From Dehalococcoidia bacterium (lineage in GTDB: Bacteria; Chloroflexota; Dehalococcoidia; JACPQF01): a stretch of DNA of 6,617 nt. The position numbers and the translations under genes are program-made. Location: contig JAUSEJ010000414.1 in NCBI GenBank assembly GCA_030650265.1, positions 1 through 6,617 of the forward strand. The letters run 5' to 3'. Below, one piece after another: positions 1 through 6,169 of the stretch. Within the stretch, counting starts at the first letter, position 1. Every line of letters begins with the position of its first letter. Below the pieces are notes generated by a model that was not told the origin of the DNA, did no database searches, and saw only the letters and a program-made list of their open reading frames with translations.

Positions 1-13
1 GGCCTCTTTTTCC

Positions 14-42
14 TTGACATCCCCTGGTGCTCTGACTATACT
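14..42 (+). promoter_or_regulatory. Sigma-70 promoter of the cpsB-rmlA-rmlB operon
   Basis: TTGACA (14-19) is separated by exactly 17 bases from TATACT (37-42), a near-consensus sigma-70 promoter. The predicted transcription start is about base 49, which puts the first gene's TTG at 75 some 26 bases into the message. The bases before it (1-13) end in a T-run and could be the tail of an upstream terminator, but no stem is visible at the window edge. The spacing and sequence are seen directly; activity is inferred. Confidence 0.75.
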
Positions 43-60
43 ACCTCTGGTATTTGGGTC

Positions 61-69
61 AGAAGAGAG
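61..69 (+). promoter_or_regulatory. Ribosome binding site deciding the cpsB start
   Basis: A purine run AGAAGAGAG ends five bases before the TTG at 75. The alternative in-frame TTG at 54 has no Shine-Dalgarno sequence before it and would lie only about five bases from the predicted transcription start. The site is a modest match to the AGGAGG consensus, but it clearly favours 75. Confidence 0.55.
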
Positions 70-74
70 CAAAA

Positions 75-848
75 TTGATCGATATCCACTCTCATATTCT
101 CTACGGCGTGGACGATGGCGCTCAGAGTCTCGAGGATTCTCTGGAGATGGCGCGGGTAGCGGCGGCGGATGGCATTCACACCATAGTAGCTACGCCCCAC
201 GGCATCGAATGGAGTACTGACTGCAATTGGCCCGAAACGGTCGGGCGAGTGAAGTCGCTTCAAGATGAACTGAATCGTTTGAGCATTGAGTTGAAGATAG
301 CACCGGGCCTTGAGGTCTACCTTACCCCGGGGTTGGCGAAGCAGATCGACGAAGGCAGTGCTTTTCCCCTCAACGGCAGTCGCTACATTCTGGTCGAAAT
401 GCCGATGAATCTTTTCCCAATTTACGCCGAACAGGCCATCTTCGAGCTACAATTGAAGGGACTCATTCCCATTTTGGCTCATCCGGAGCGTAATGCGGGC
501 ATCCAGAAGGATTACCGATTGCTACAGAAGCTGGTAGACAGGGGAGTTCTGGGGCAGGTTACGGCCGCGAGCTTATGCGGCTCGTTCGGATCTCGCACGA
601 AGGAAACAGCAAGAGTTCTTCTTCAGCGCAACCTTGTCCACATAATCGCGTCCGACGCGCATTCGCCCCAGGGCCATCGAGCCCCAATACTCTCGGCAGG
701 ACTCGCCGAGGCCGCCTCGCTGGTAGGCGTGGAACGGGCGAACGCGATGGTAACGGCTATTCCCGAAGCCATTCTGGCAGATCGAGACATCATAGTGGAG
801 CCTCCCGTAGAGCTCAAGCCTCGCACTTGGTCTTTCTGGAGGAAGTAG
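75..848 (+). CDS. cpsB: CpsB/CapC-family PHP-domain protein-tyrosine phosphatase
   Basis: Likely a manganese-dependent phosphatase of the CpsB/CapC (YwqE/Wzb-like PHP) family, which removes phosphate from the tyrosine-rich tail of bacterial BY-kinases controlling polysaccharide chain length and export; cytoplasmic. From the TTG at 75 it has 257 residues, the usual family length. PHP motifs are all present: HSH (5-7) followed by the DDG (13-15) typical of this family, TPH ending at H42, GLEVY with E80, AHPER with H136 and R139, and SDAH with D194 and H196. An in-frame TTG at 54 would add seven residues, but it lacks a ribosome site and sits almost at the transcription start. It is the first gene of the operon; rmlA starts 15 bases after its stop. 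No BY-kinase or Wzz gene is in the window, so its substrate would be encoded elsewhere. A histidinol-phosphatase-like PHP protein is the main alternative, less likely given the DDGA signature and the sugar-nucleotide neighbours. Confidence 0.88.
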   Translation: MIDIHSHILYGVDDGAQSLEDSLEMARVAAADGIHTIVATPHGIEWSTDCNWPETVGRVKSLQDELNRLSIELKIAPGLEVYLTPGLAKQIDEGSAFPLNGSRYILVEMPMNLFPIYAEQAIFELQLKGLIPILAHPERNAGIQKDYRLLQKLVDRGVLGQVTAASLCGSFGSRTKETARVLLQRNLVHIIASDAHSPQGHRAPILSAGLAEAASLVGVERANAMVTAIPEAILADRDIIVEPPVELKPRTWSFWRK

Positions 849-863
849 AAAGGGGCATGGTCT

Positions 864-1928
864 TTGAAGGGATTAATTCTCGCCGGTGGCAAAGGTACTC
901 GCCTCCGACCCCTCACTTACACAGGGGCCAAGCAGCTAGTTCCCGTCGCCAATAAGCCGGTCCTTTTTTACGCCATCGAGCACCTGGTCGAGGCTGGCAT
1001 CACCGAGATTGGCATCGTGGTGGGCGACACGGCGGATCAGATAATGACCGCTGTCGGTGATGGGAGCAAGTTTGGCGCCGTCGTGACCTACATTCGGCAG
1101 GACCAGCCCCTTGGCATTGCTCACGGCGTCAAGATAGCTGAGCCCTTTATCGGAAAAGACAGGTTTGTCCTCTTCCTTGGCGACAACTTCATCCGCGATG
1201 GCATAATCCAACTGGTAGAACGCTTCAGGTCAGGAGACTTCAACGCCCTCATTATTCTGAAGAAAGTTCTCAATCCGCAAGATTTCGGCGTGGCCGAGGT
1301 GGACGGGGACAGGGTCGTTCGTCTTGTGGAGAAGCCCAAAGAACCTAAGAGCAATCTAGCCGTCATCGGCATCTACATGTTCGATCATCACGTCTTCGAG
1401 GCGGTGAAGGCCATCAAGCCTTCGGCTCGGGGCGAGCTAGAGATTACGGAAACCATCCAGTATCTTATCGACAGCGACTTGAAAGTGGCCGCACCCGAGT
1501 TGACGGGGTGGTGGATCGATACCGGCAAGATGGAGGATATGTTGGAGGCCAATCGCCTCGTCCTCGAAACCTTCGATATCCGCGTCGATGGAACTGTGGA
1601 TGGGGAATCTCGCCTGGATGGCAAGGTCGTCATAGAGAAGGGGGCGCAGGTGATCGGCAGCGTCATTCGCGGTCCGGTCATAATCGGGGAGAGGACACGG
1701 ATCGTCAACAGCTTCGTCGGCCCGTTCTCCTCAATCGATCATGATTGTCTAGTGATTAACAGCGAGATCGAACACAGCATCGTTCTCGACAACAGCGTAA
1801 TCAGGGATCTCGACCATCGCATTGCCGACAGTCTCATTGGCAGGAACGTGGAGATCAACCGATCACCTTACAAACCCAAATCCTACAAGCTAATGCTTGG
1901 AGACCATAGCAAGGTGGGACTCATATGA
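864..1928 (+). CDS. rmlA: Glucose-1-phosphate thymidylyltransferase, long form (RmlA-like)
   Basis: Transfers dTMP from dTTP to glucose-1-phosphate, giving dTDP-glucose and pyrophosphate; first step of dTDP-deoxysugar synthesis, cytoplasmic. The 354 residues match the long-form enzymes (StrD-like), not the ~290-residue short RmlA. The nucleotidyltransferase domain fills about 1-235: LAGGKGTRLRP (6-16) binds nucleotide, K32 of NKP, FLGDN with D107 (metal site), VEKP (155-158), and WWIDTGK (216-222). From about 240 to 332 hexapeptide-like repeats (GSVIRGPVIIG, NSFVG, SLIGRNV) form a left-handed beta-helix tail. The TTG start at 864 has GAAAGGGG eight bases upstream; the ATG at 857 is out of frame. 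The stop overlaps the rmlB start as ATGA, implying translational coupling. The long-form tail makes the acceptor sugar less certain than in short RmlA, but the adjacent dehydratase supports dTDP-glucose. Confidence 0.9.
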   Translation: MKGLILAGGKGTRLRPLTYTGAKQLVPVANKPVLFYAIEHLVEAGITEIGIVVGDTADQIMTAVGDGSKFGAVVTYIRQDQPLGIAHGVKIAEPFIGKDRFVLFLGDNFIRDGIIQLVERFRSGDFNALIILKKVLNPQDFGVAEVDGDRVVRLVEKPKEPKSNLAVIGIYMFDHHVFEAVKAIKPSARGELEITETIQYLIDSDLKVAAPELTGWWIDTGKMEDMLEANRLVLETFDIRVDGTVDGESRLDGKVVIEKGAQVIGSVIRGPVIIGERTRIVNSFVGPFSSIDHDCLVINSEIEHSIVLDNSVIRDLDHRIADSLIGRNVEINRSPYKPKSYKLMLGDHSKVGLI

Positions 1929-2953
1929 AAAACCTTCTGGTTACCGGCGGCGCAGGGTTTATCGGGAGCAATTTTGCCCGTCACATGCTATACAAGTATG
2001 AAGACTATCGCGTCGTGGTCTTCGACAAACTAACCTACGCTGGCAACACGGACAACGTCAAGGATCTGGCCGGTCACGGGCGATTCGCCTTTGTGCGAGG
2101 CGATATTTGTGATGTGGAAGCCGTGGACAGGGTTATGCGAGAGCAAGCGATCGACACCATAGTCAACTTCGCGGCTGAGACCCATGTCGATCGCTCGCTG
2201 ATCGAACCTGGTAGCTTCATCATGACGGACGTCTTCGGTACATACGTCCTCCTCGAGGCAGCCAAGAGGTTCGGTGTAGAACGATACCTGCAAGTTAGTA
2301 CGGACGAGGTCTATGGAGAGGTGAACGCAGGATCGTCCAGAGAGTGCGACATCGTCAGTCCCAGAAGCCCCTACGCGGCAAGCAAAGCGGGCGGCGACCT
2401 TATGGTGCGGGCCTATTTCGTTAGTTTTGGCCTACCTGTGGTAATTACCAGAGGCTCCAACAACTACGGGCCCTATCAATACCCCGAGAAGTTCATCCCC
2501 CTGTTCATCACGAACGCCATCGACGATCTCCCCCTGCCCATTTACGGCGATGGCAAACAGGTTAGGGATTGGATCTACGTCCTGGACCATTGCGAGGGAA
2601 TCGATACCGTTCTCCACCGGGGCGAGGTTGGCGAAGTCTACAACGTCGGTGGTGGTAACGAACGATACAACCTTGATGTGGCAGAGATGATCTTAACTTC
2701 CCTCGATAAGCCCCGTTCCCTTTTCCAACACGTCACCGACCGGCCCGGCCACGACCGTCGTTACTGTATTGATTGTGACAAACTGGGGGATCTCGGTTGG
2801 ACGCCGCGCCACGACTTCGACACCGCCATGGAGGAAACTATTCGGTGGTACGTCCGGAACGAGTGGTGGTGGCGGAAGATCAAGTCGGGCGAGTTCATGC
2901 AATACTATCGCCGCAACTACGATCACCGCTCGGTAATTGGGCAAGGCGAATAG
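1925..2953 (+). CDS. rmlB: dTDP-glucose 4,6-dehydratase
   Basis: Converts dTDP-glucose to dTDP-4-keto-6-deoxyglucose with tightly bound NAD, the branch point for dTDP-rhamnose and other deoxysugars; cytoplasmic short-chain dehydrogenase of the extended (RmlB) type. The 342 residues are the normal length. The Rossmann motif TGGAGFIG is at 7-14, the NAD-contacting D34 and LTYAGN follow (36-41), and NFAAETHVDRS is at 81-91. The dehydratase triad STDEVYG gives T126, D127 and E128, and YAASK gives Y150 and K154. NNYGPYQYPEKFIPLF (179-194) and RPGHDRRY (273-280) are typical substrate-binding segments. Its ATG overlaps the rmlA stop by four bases, so the product of RmlA passes to its next enzyme from the same message. 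It is the last gene of the operon; the next gene in the same direction is an unrelated peptidase with its own probable promoter. Confidence 0.95.
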   Translation: MKNLLVTGGAGFIGSNFARHMLYKYEDYRVVVFDKLTYAGNTDNVKDLAGHGRFAFVRGDICDVEAVDRVMREQAIDTIVNFAAETHVDRSLIEPGSFIMTDVFGTYVLLEAAKRFGVERYLQVSTDEVYGEVNAGSSRECDIVSPRSPYAASKAGGDLMVRAYFVSFGLPVVITRGSNNYGPYQYPEKFIPLFITNAIDDLPLPIYGDGKQVRDWIYVLDHCEGIDTVLHRGEVGEVYNVGGGNERYNLDVAEMILTSLDKPRSLFQHVTDRPGHDRRYCIDCDKLGDLGWTPRHDFDTAMEETIRWYVRNEWWWRKIKSGEFMQYYRRNYDHRSVIGQGE

Positions 2954-2995
2954 CTGCTCCGGGGCACCGTCCTCCCAAATCAACAAACTGGTCTC

Positions 2996-3022
2996 TTGGC
3001 AACCATAACAGTTTGATATAAA
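2996..3022 (+). promoter_or_regulatory. Probable promoter of pepA (extended -10)
   Basis: TTGGCA (2996-3001) precedes TGATATAAA (3014-3022), an extended -10 of the TGnTATAAA form. The spacer is 15 bases, shorter than ideal, which the TGn element could offset. It would start transcription near base 3029 and give a leader of about 40 bases. No terminator is visible between the rmlB stop and this site, so some read-through from the sugar operon is possible. Confidence 0.45.
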
Positions 3023-3037
3023 CTGGTAGTACACCAG
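3009..3037 (+). promoter_or_regulatory. Operator-like palindromes over the pepA promoter
   Basis: CAGTTTGATATAAACTG (3009-3025) is a perfect 6-bp inverted repeat with a 5-base centre and covers the -10 element. It runs into a second one, CTGGT-N5-ACCAG (3023-3037), across the predicted transcription start. AAACTGGT, part of the pair, also occurs upstream at 2985-2992. A repressor dimer site is a reasonable reading; the regulator is unknown, and an AT-rich promoter may show such symmetry by chance. Confidence 0.35.
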
Positions 3038-3057
3038 CTTACTGATGAGACGTTGAG

Positions 3058-3064
3058 TAAGGAG
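3058..3064 (+). promoter_or_regulatory. Ribosome binding site deciding the pepA start
   Basis: TAAGGAG ends six bases before the TTG at 3071, a strong Shine-Dalgarno site. The in-frame TTG at 3053 lies upstream of this site and has none of its own, so 3071 is the better start. Confidence 0.7.
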
Positions 3065-3070
3065 AGAGCT

Positions 3071-4570
3071 TTGAAGATAGAGTCCCTCGTGGGAGATGTG
3101 ACTGGCTGGACGGCGGACGCCGTGGTTGTGAATCTTTTCGAGGGGGTCAAGCTGCCTGGTGGGGCGACGGGTGCGGTAGATGCCGCTCTGGGTGGCGTCA
3201 TCAGCCAGTTGATTGCTGACGGCGAGATCAAGGGCATGTTGGGCGAAGTCACGATCATTCATACGCTTGGCAAGCTGCCATCACCGCGTGTAGCTGTGGC
3301 CGGACTTGGTAAGGCAGCGGATTTTGATCTGGACCGCGTGCGCAGAGTTTCGGCCGACGTCGGTCGAGCGCTGAAGCGGATCGGCGTCAAACGGGCGGCA
3401 ACGATTGTCCATGGCGCCGGTATCGGGGGTCTCGAGGCGGCGGCGGCTACGCAGGCCCTCGTGGAAGGGGCAATCCTCGGCCAGTACAGCTTCCGGCGCC
3501 ACCTCTCCAATCCGGAGCAGAGCGGACTGGAAGAGCTAACTGTGGTGGAGCGCGATGCTGACAAGCTGTCCGCGATTGAACTAGGTATTTCGACCGGCCG
3601 CATCATGGCGGATGCCGCCAACTTCGCCCGGGATCTCATCAATGAACCCTCCAACTTCATGACTCCCACCGACCTGGCCGCGAAGGCCCAAGAGGTGGCT
3701 CAAGATTTTGGCCTGACCTGTGAGATATTCGACCGGGACGAGTTAGAGAGATTGGGCATGGGCGGCGTGCTCGGCGTGTCCTGTGGGAGCGCTCAACCGC
3801 CGAAACTCATCGTCCTGAGATACATGGGCACAGTGACCGATAGGCCGGCTGTAGGGCTGGTCGGCAAAGGCGTCTGCTTTGATTCGGGTGGCATCTCGAT
3901 CAAGCCGGAGCAGGGAATGAGCAACATGCGAAATGACATGGCCGGGGGAGCGACCGTAATTGCTACCCTGCGTGCTCTCGCTGCCTTGAAGTCTCCTCTG
4001 AGCGCCACAGCCATCGTTCCGGCGGTCGAGAACATGCCCAGCGGCTGCGCTCTTAAGCCAGGGGATGTGATTCGCTTTATGAACGGCAAGACAGCGGAGA
4101 TCCACAGCACCGACGCCGAGGGAAGACTAATCCTCGCCGATGGCCTCGCCTACGCCGTCCGTCAGGGGCTTTCGCCCATTGTCGATATCGCCACTTTAAC
4201 GGGCGGCATTGTTACCGCCCTCGGCAATTCGATAACCGGAATATTCAGCAAGCACCAGGACCTCGCCGATAAGATCAGCCGGGCCGGAACTCAGGCGGGC
4301 GAGAAGATGTGGCAGTTGCCCCTTTACGAAGAGTACAACGAGGCCATAAAGGGGGACTATGCGGATCTGAAGAACTCGGGAGGGCGGGCCGCAAATTCGA
4401 TCACGGCGGCCTTGTTCCTCTCGAACTTTGTCGAGGATGTTCCCTGGCTGCACATGGATATTGCCGGCACGGTGCGAACCGATAAGGACAAGGGCTACCT
4501 GGTCAAGTTCGCCACCGGCGTCGCCGTGCGTACCCTGACAAACTTCGTTTTAGCCTTGGCCAAAGAATAG
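3071..4570 (+). CDS. pepA: Leucyl aminopeptidase, peptidase family M17
   Basis: Cytoplasmic two-metal aminopeptidase that removes N-terminal residues, preferring leucine, for peptide turnover; the family forms hexamers. 499 residues from TTG 3071, the usual length. The N-terminal macro-like domain spans about 1-165. The catalytic domain follows, with NEPSNFMTPT (191-200), then VGKGVCFDSGGISIKP carrying K266, D271 and K278, the MRNDMAGG segment with D289, and STDAEGRL with D348, E350 and R352. All metal ligands and the catalytic lysine and arginine known from bovine and E. coli enzymes are therefore present. The signature octapeptide is STDAEGRL rather than NTDAEGRL (Ser at 346), an uncommon substitution next to the metal ligands. 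Some PepA proteins also bind DNA in Xer recombination and carAB control; nothing here shows that role. The next gene follows after 24 bases, so the two are probably co-transcribed. Confidence 0.93.
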   Translation: MKIESLVGDVTGWTADAVVVNLFEGVKLPGGATGAVDAALGGVISQLIADGEIKGMLGEVTIIHTLGKLPSPRVAVAGLGKAADFDLDRVRRVSADVGRALKRIGVKRAATIVHGAGIGGLEAAAATQALVEGAILGQYSFRRHLSNPEQSGLEELTVVERDADKLSAIELGISTGRIMADAANFARDLINEPSNFMTPTDLAAKAQEVAQDFGLTCEIFDRDELERLGMGGVLGVSCGSAQPPKLIVLRYMGTVTDRPAVGLVGKGVCFDSGGISIKPEQGMSNMRNDMAGGATVIATLRALAALKSPLSATAIVPAVENMPSGCALKPGDVIRFMNGKTAEIHSTDAEGRLILADGLAYAVRQGLSPIVDIATLTGGIVTALGNSITGIFSKHQDLADKISRAGTQAGEKMWQLPLYEEYNEAIKGDYADLKNSGGRAANSITAALFLSNFVEDVPWLHMDIAGTVRTDKDKGYLVKFATGVAVRTLTNFVLALAKE

Positions 4571-4594
4571 CAGTAGAATAAAGGGAGGAAGATC

Positions 4595-5251
4595 ATGAAG
4601 ATCCAGTACCTCGGCCACGCGTCATTTCGCCTCACAGACAGCGCCGGTGTGTCCATCGTGACCGACCCCTACGAGCCGGGCGGCTATGATGGCGCCGTCG
4701 GCTATGGGAAGCAAACGGAACCGGCCGACATCGCGACCATTAGCCACGAGCACGGCGATCACAACTACCCGGCGGCAGTGCCAGGGAATCCTGAAGTCGT
4801 AAAAGGTGTTGGTCGACATTTGGTCAAGGGCATCGAGATCAATGGCGTTGCATCTTATCACGATGGGAAAGAAGGCGCCGAGCGCGGACCCAACACGATG
4901 ATGTGTTTCAAACTGGACGGAATAAACGTCTGCCATGCGGGCGACCTCGGACACCAACCCACCGATGTCCAGAAGGCGACAATCGGTCAGGTCGATGTTC
5001 TCCTAGTCCCTGTAGGTGGCGTGTTCACGGTCGATGCGGCGGGGGCGTCCAAAGTGGTCGAGGCTCTCAACCCAAAAATAGTGATCCCAATGCACTTCAA
5101 GACCGACAAATGCGGCTTTCCTCTCGCCAAACCAGATGATTTTCTGGCGGGTAAGGCCAACGTCCAGAATACGGGCAGCAGCCAGATCGAGCTAGATCGG
5201 GCGAGCTTGCCGGCCAGCACGCAAGTGGTTTTGCTGAGTCCAGCCCTTTAG
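4595..5251 (+). CDS. Metallo-beta-lactamase-fold hydrolase (UlaG-like / UPF0173 type)
   Basis: A small zinc-dependent hydrolase of the metallo-beta-lactamase superfamily, COG2220 group (UlaG-like lactonases and UPF0173 proteins); the substrate cannot be told from sequence. 218 residues, normal for the group, no signal peptide or membrane segment. It opens with the typical MKIQYLGHASF and TDPY (23-26). The metal motif HEHGDH is at 51-56, followed by H89 in SYHD, D117 in HAGDLGH (114-120) and H167 in PMHF, which completes the two-metal set. The ATG at 4595 has AGGGAGG six bases upstream. It lies 24 bases after pepA without an obvious terminator between, so shared transcription is likely, though a functional link is not established. 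It ends seven bases before an array of G-tracts and faces the gbsR gene tail to tail. Confidence 0.85.
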   Translation: MKIQYLGHASFRLTDSAGVSIVTDPYEPGGYDGAVGYGKQTEPADIATISHEHGDHNYPAAVPGNPEVVKGVGRHLVKGIEINGVASYHDGKEGAERGPNTMMCFKLDGINVCHAGDLGHQPTDVQKATIGQVDVLLVPVGGVFTVDAAGASKVVEALNPKIVIPMHFKTDKCGFPLAKPDDFLAGKANVQNTGSSQIELDRASLPASTQVVLLSPAL

Positions 5252-5257
5252 GCGAGA

Positions 5258-5308
5258 GGGTAAAAGGGTAAAAGGGGAAGAGGGCAAAGGGTTAGGGGCC
5301 GTAGAGGG
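5258..5308 (+). repeat. Seven-tract G-rich array, G-quadruplex candidate
   Basis: Runs of three or four G start at 5258, 5266, 5274, 5282, 5289, 5295 and 5306, separated by 5, 5, 4, 4, 3 and 7 bases. This satisfies the usual G3+N1-7 quadruplex pattern almost twice over. The first half is a degenerate 8-base tandem repeat based on GGGTAAAA. It begins seven bases after the hydrolase stop and is on the coding strand, so it would lie in the mRNA tail and could fold in RNA as well as DNA. It might help end or stabilise the transcript; that is inference. Confidence 0.6.
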
Positions 5309-5319
5309 TTATTTCTTAT

Positions 5320-5338
5320 TCACTCTGAGCCAGAGTGA
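5320..5338. other. Perfect 8-bp hairpin without U-tract
   Basis: TCACTCTG-AGC-CAGAGTGA folds into a perfect 8-bp stem with a 3-base loop. Neither side has a T-run in the right place, so it is not a standard intrinsic terminator. It follows the G-tract array in the 3' region of the pepA-hydrolase transcript and could act as an mRNA end stabiliser or processing site. Confidence 0.45.
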
Positions 5339-5395
5339 TCCGCCTGACTTAACAATGTAGGATTAGACATGGGCGGTGTGGATTTCCGCGCGAAC

Positions 5396-5446
5396 AGCCT
5401 TAGGCTAAAGCCATAGGCTAATAGATCAAGCCCGCTAAAGCGGGCT
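5396..5446. repeat. REP-like cluster of small palindromes
   Basis: AGCCTTAGGCT (5396-5406) and AGCCATAGGCT (5409-5419) are direct repeats differing at one base, each nearly palindromic. Ten bases on is the perfect hairpin AGCCCGCTAAAGCGGGCT (5429-5446). The core GCTAAAGC occurs at 5404-5411 and again at 5434-5441, each time inside an inverted repeat. Clusters of this kind in a convergent gap resemble REP/BIME elements. Whether it is repeated in the genome cannot be seen from one window. Confidence 0.45.
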
Positions 5447-5478
5447 AGGGACGGGCAAATACCGGGTCTGGCCTTTTT
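5443..5478 (+). terminator. Possible intrinsic terminator of the pepA-hydrolase unit
   Basis: GGCTAG (5443-5448) can pair with CTGGCC (5468-5473), with one G-U pair, enclosing a small inner CGG/CCG stem, and is followed at once by TTTTT (5474-5478). This is the only stem followed directly by a T-run in the gap. It is almost 200 bases beyond the hydrolase stop, its stem has an internal loop, and its left arm competes with the stronger hairpin at 5429-5446, so confidence is low. No convincing terminator for gbsR was found on the other strand. Confidence 0.3.
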
Positions 5479-5489
5479 GCCGGCAAAAA
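5474..5489. repeat. Perfect 16-bp palindrome sharing GCCGGCAAAAA with the gbsR promoter region
   Basis: TTTTTGCCGGCAAAAA is a perfect palindrome located 46 bases beyond the gbsR stop. Its right 11 bases, GCCGGCAAAAA, recur in the same orientation at 6204-6214 in the gbsR-DUF169 intergenic region. It could be a protein-binding site, possibly for the regulator it flanks, or a remnant of a repeat pair around the gene. The remaining bases to the gbsR end (5490-5535) show nothing recognisable. Confidence 0.45.
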
Positions 5490-5535
5490 CCGTTATCTCC
5501 TTCTTGTCCCAGCTTGCCTTAGCATGCTTCGGCTA

Positions 5536-6105
5536 TCAGCCCATGGATTTATCCCGGGGCTCCCCTTTGACCCTTTCCGTTACCCCCCAGGGCCCAATCC
5601 GCAGGTCCTGAAGCGCCAGAAGGCTGCTCACCACGCCGTCGACGAGGTTGAAGAAGTCCTCCATGTGCTTGAGGCGTTCCTCAACGAAGGCGGCCTCAGT
5701 CCGGCTCGGTGTCCCGACCTCGCTCCGCGCCGTCACCCCGGCGGCCAGACGAAGGCTATCGGAGACCGATCGCAGGGCCTGATCGAACTCTTTCTTCTCG
5801 CGTTCTCGGAGGATATCCTTGAGTATCTTCCAAAAGTCCGTCTCCGCCTCATAGAAGTCTTTCCTCTCGCCCCTCTGCCAGATCTTGCGCACCATTCCTA
5901 ACCTTTCCAGAAGGCGGATGTTGATGCTGACGTTGCCCTTGCTGGAGCCAAGGTGCTCGGCCATGGCGTCCAGGGATAGGGCCTCCGGGCTGAGATAGAG
6001 GAGTCCGTACAACTGCCCGACGATCTTGCTGAATCCCCAAAAAGAACTTACCCTGCCCAGACTCTGGATCAGACCCTCTCTCGCCTCCCCAAGACTTGCC
6101 TCCAA
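5536..6105 (-). CDS. GbsR/MarR-family transcriptional regulator
   Basis: A winged helix-turn-helix repressor-type protein of the GbsR family (COG1510); B. subtilis GbsR controls choline-to-glycine-betaine genes, but the effector here is unknown. 189 residues from TTG 6105. The N-terminal helix carries GRVSSFWGFSKIVGQLYGLLYLS (17-39), a family hallmark. The helix-turn-helix is LSLDAMAEHLGSS with KGNVSINIRLLERLGMV (43-72), the wing WQRGERKDFYEAE is at 76-88, and a charged, mostly helical tail (about 90-160) should form the dimer interface. An ATG at 6123 would add six residues, but AGGGAGG lies inside those codons, six bases before the TTG, and the predicted transcription start near 6135 leaves no ribosome site for that ATG. 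It is divergent from a DUF169 gene across a 197-base gap with symmetric sites, so control of itself and that gene is the natural inference. Confidence 0.85.
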   Translation of the reverse strand: MEASLGEAREGLIQSLGRVSSFWGFSKIVGQLYGLLYLSPEALSLDAMAEHLGSSKGNVSINIRLLERLGMVRKIWQRGERKDFYEAETDFWKILKDILREREKKEFDQALRSVSDSLRLAAGVTARSEVGTPSRTEAAFVEERLKHMEDFFNLVDGVVSSLLALQDLRIGPWGVTERVKGEPRDKSMG

Positions 6106-6111
6106 GTAGTA

Positions 6112-6118
6112 CCTCCCT
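6112..6118 (-). promoter_or_regulatory. Ribosome binding site deciding the gbsR-like start
   Basis: On the minus strand AGGGAGG ends six bases before the TTG at 6105. It is the only good Shine-Dalgarno site near the start, and it falls inside the extra codons that a start at the ATG of 6123 would require. Confidence 0.65.
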
Positions 6119-6141
6119 GGCATTCAATATTTTCTAAACAT

Positions 6142-6169
6142 ATTATACGTCCAACTGGATGAGTGTCAA
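6142..6169 (-). promoter_or_regulatory. Consensus sigma-70 promoter of the gbsR-like gene
   Basis: Read on the minus strand, TTGACA (6169-6164) and TATAAT (6147-6142) both match the consensus perfectly, with a 16-base spacer. Transcription should begin near 6135, giving a leader of about 30 bases to the TTG start. So strong a promoter for a regulator suggests it is normally held down, consistent with self-repression through the symmetric site touching its -35. Confidence 0.8.

Noticed and set aside
54..74. Longer start of the phosphatase at the TTG of base 54
   Set aside because: No ribosome site, only about five bases from the predicted transcription start, and the family normally begins directly with the metal-binding IDIHSH segment.
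2954..3070. Terminator or tRNA between rmlB and pepA
   Set aside because: No stem followed by a T-run and no cloverleaf or T-loop consensus was found; the symmetric elements there fit a promoter and operator better.
2693..3262. A 189-codon open frame on the minus strand across the rmlB end, the gap and the pepA start
   Set aside because: It overlaps two well-supported genes on the other strand, has no recognisable domain, and its composition is what an antisense shadow of those genes gives.
3259..3669. A 136-codon minus-strand frame inside pepA
   Set aside because: A shadow of a conserved gene; its serine-, arginine- and alanine-rich make-up reflects the codons of the opposite strand.
5320..5338. 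Intrinsic terminator at the 8-bp hairpin
   Set aside because: The stem is perfect but no T-run follows on either strand, so it is listed only as a hairpin.
5252..5535. CRISPR array or small RNA gene in the convergent gap
   Set aside because: The repeats are short, of unequal spacing and lack unique spacers of constant length; no promoter or typical structured-RNA pattern was found.
5524..5901. A 125-codon open frame on the plus strand over the regulator gene
   Set aside because: It is antisense to the GbsR-like gene, which has clear family motifs, a promoter and a ribosome site; the plus-strand frame has none.
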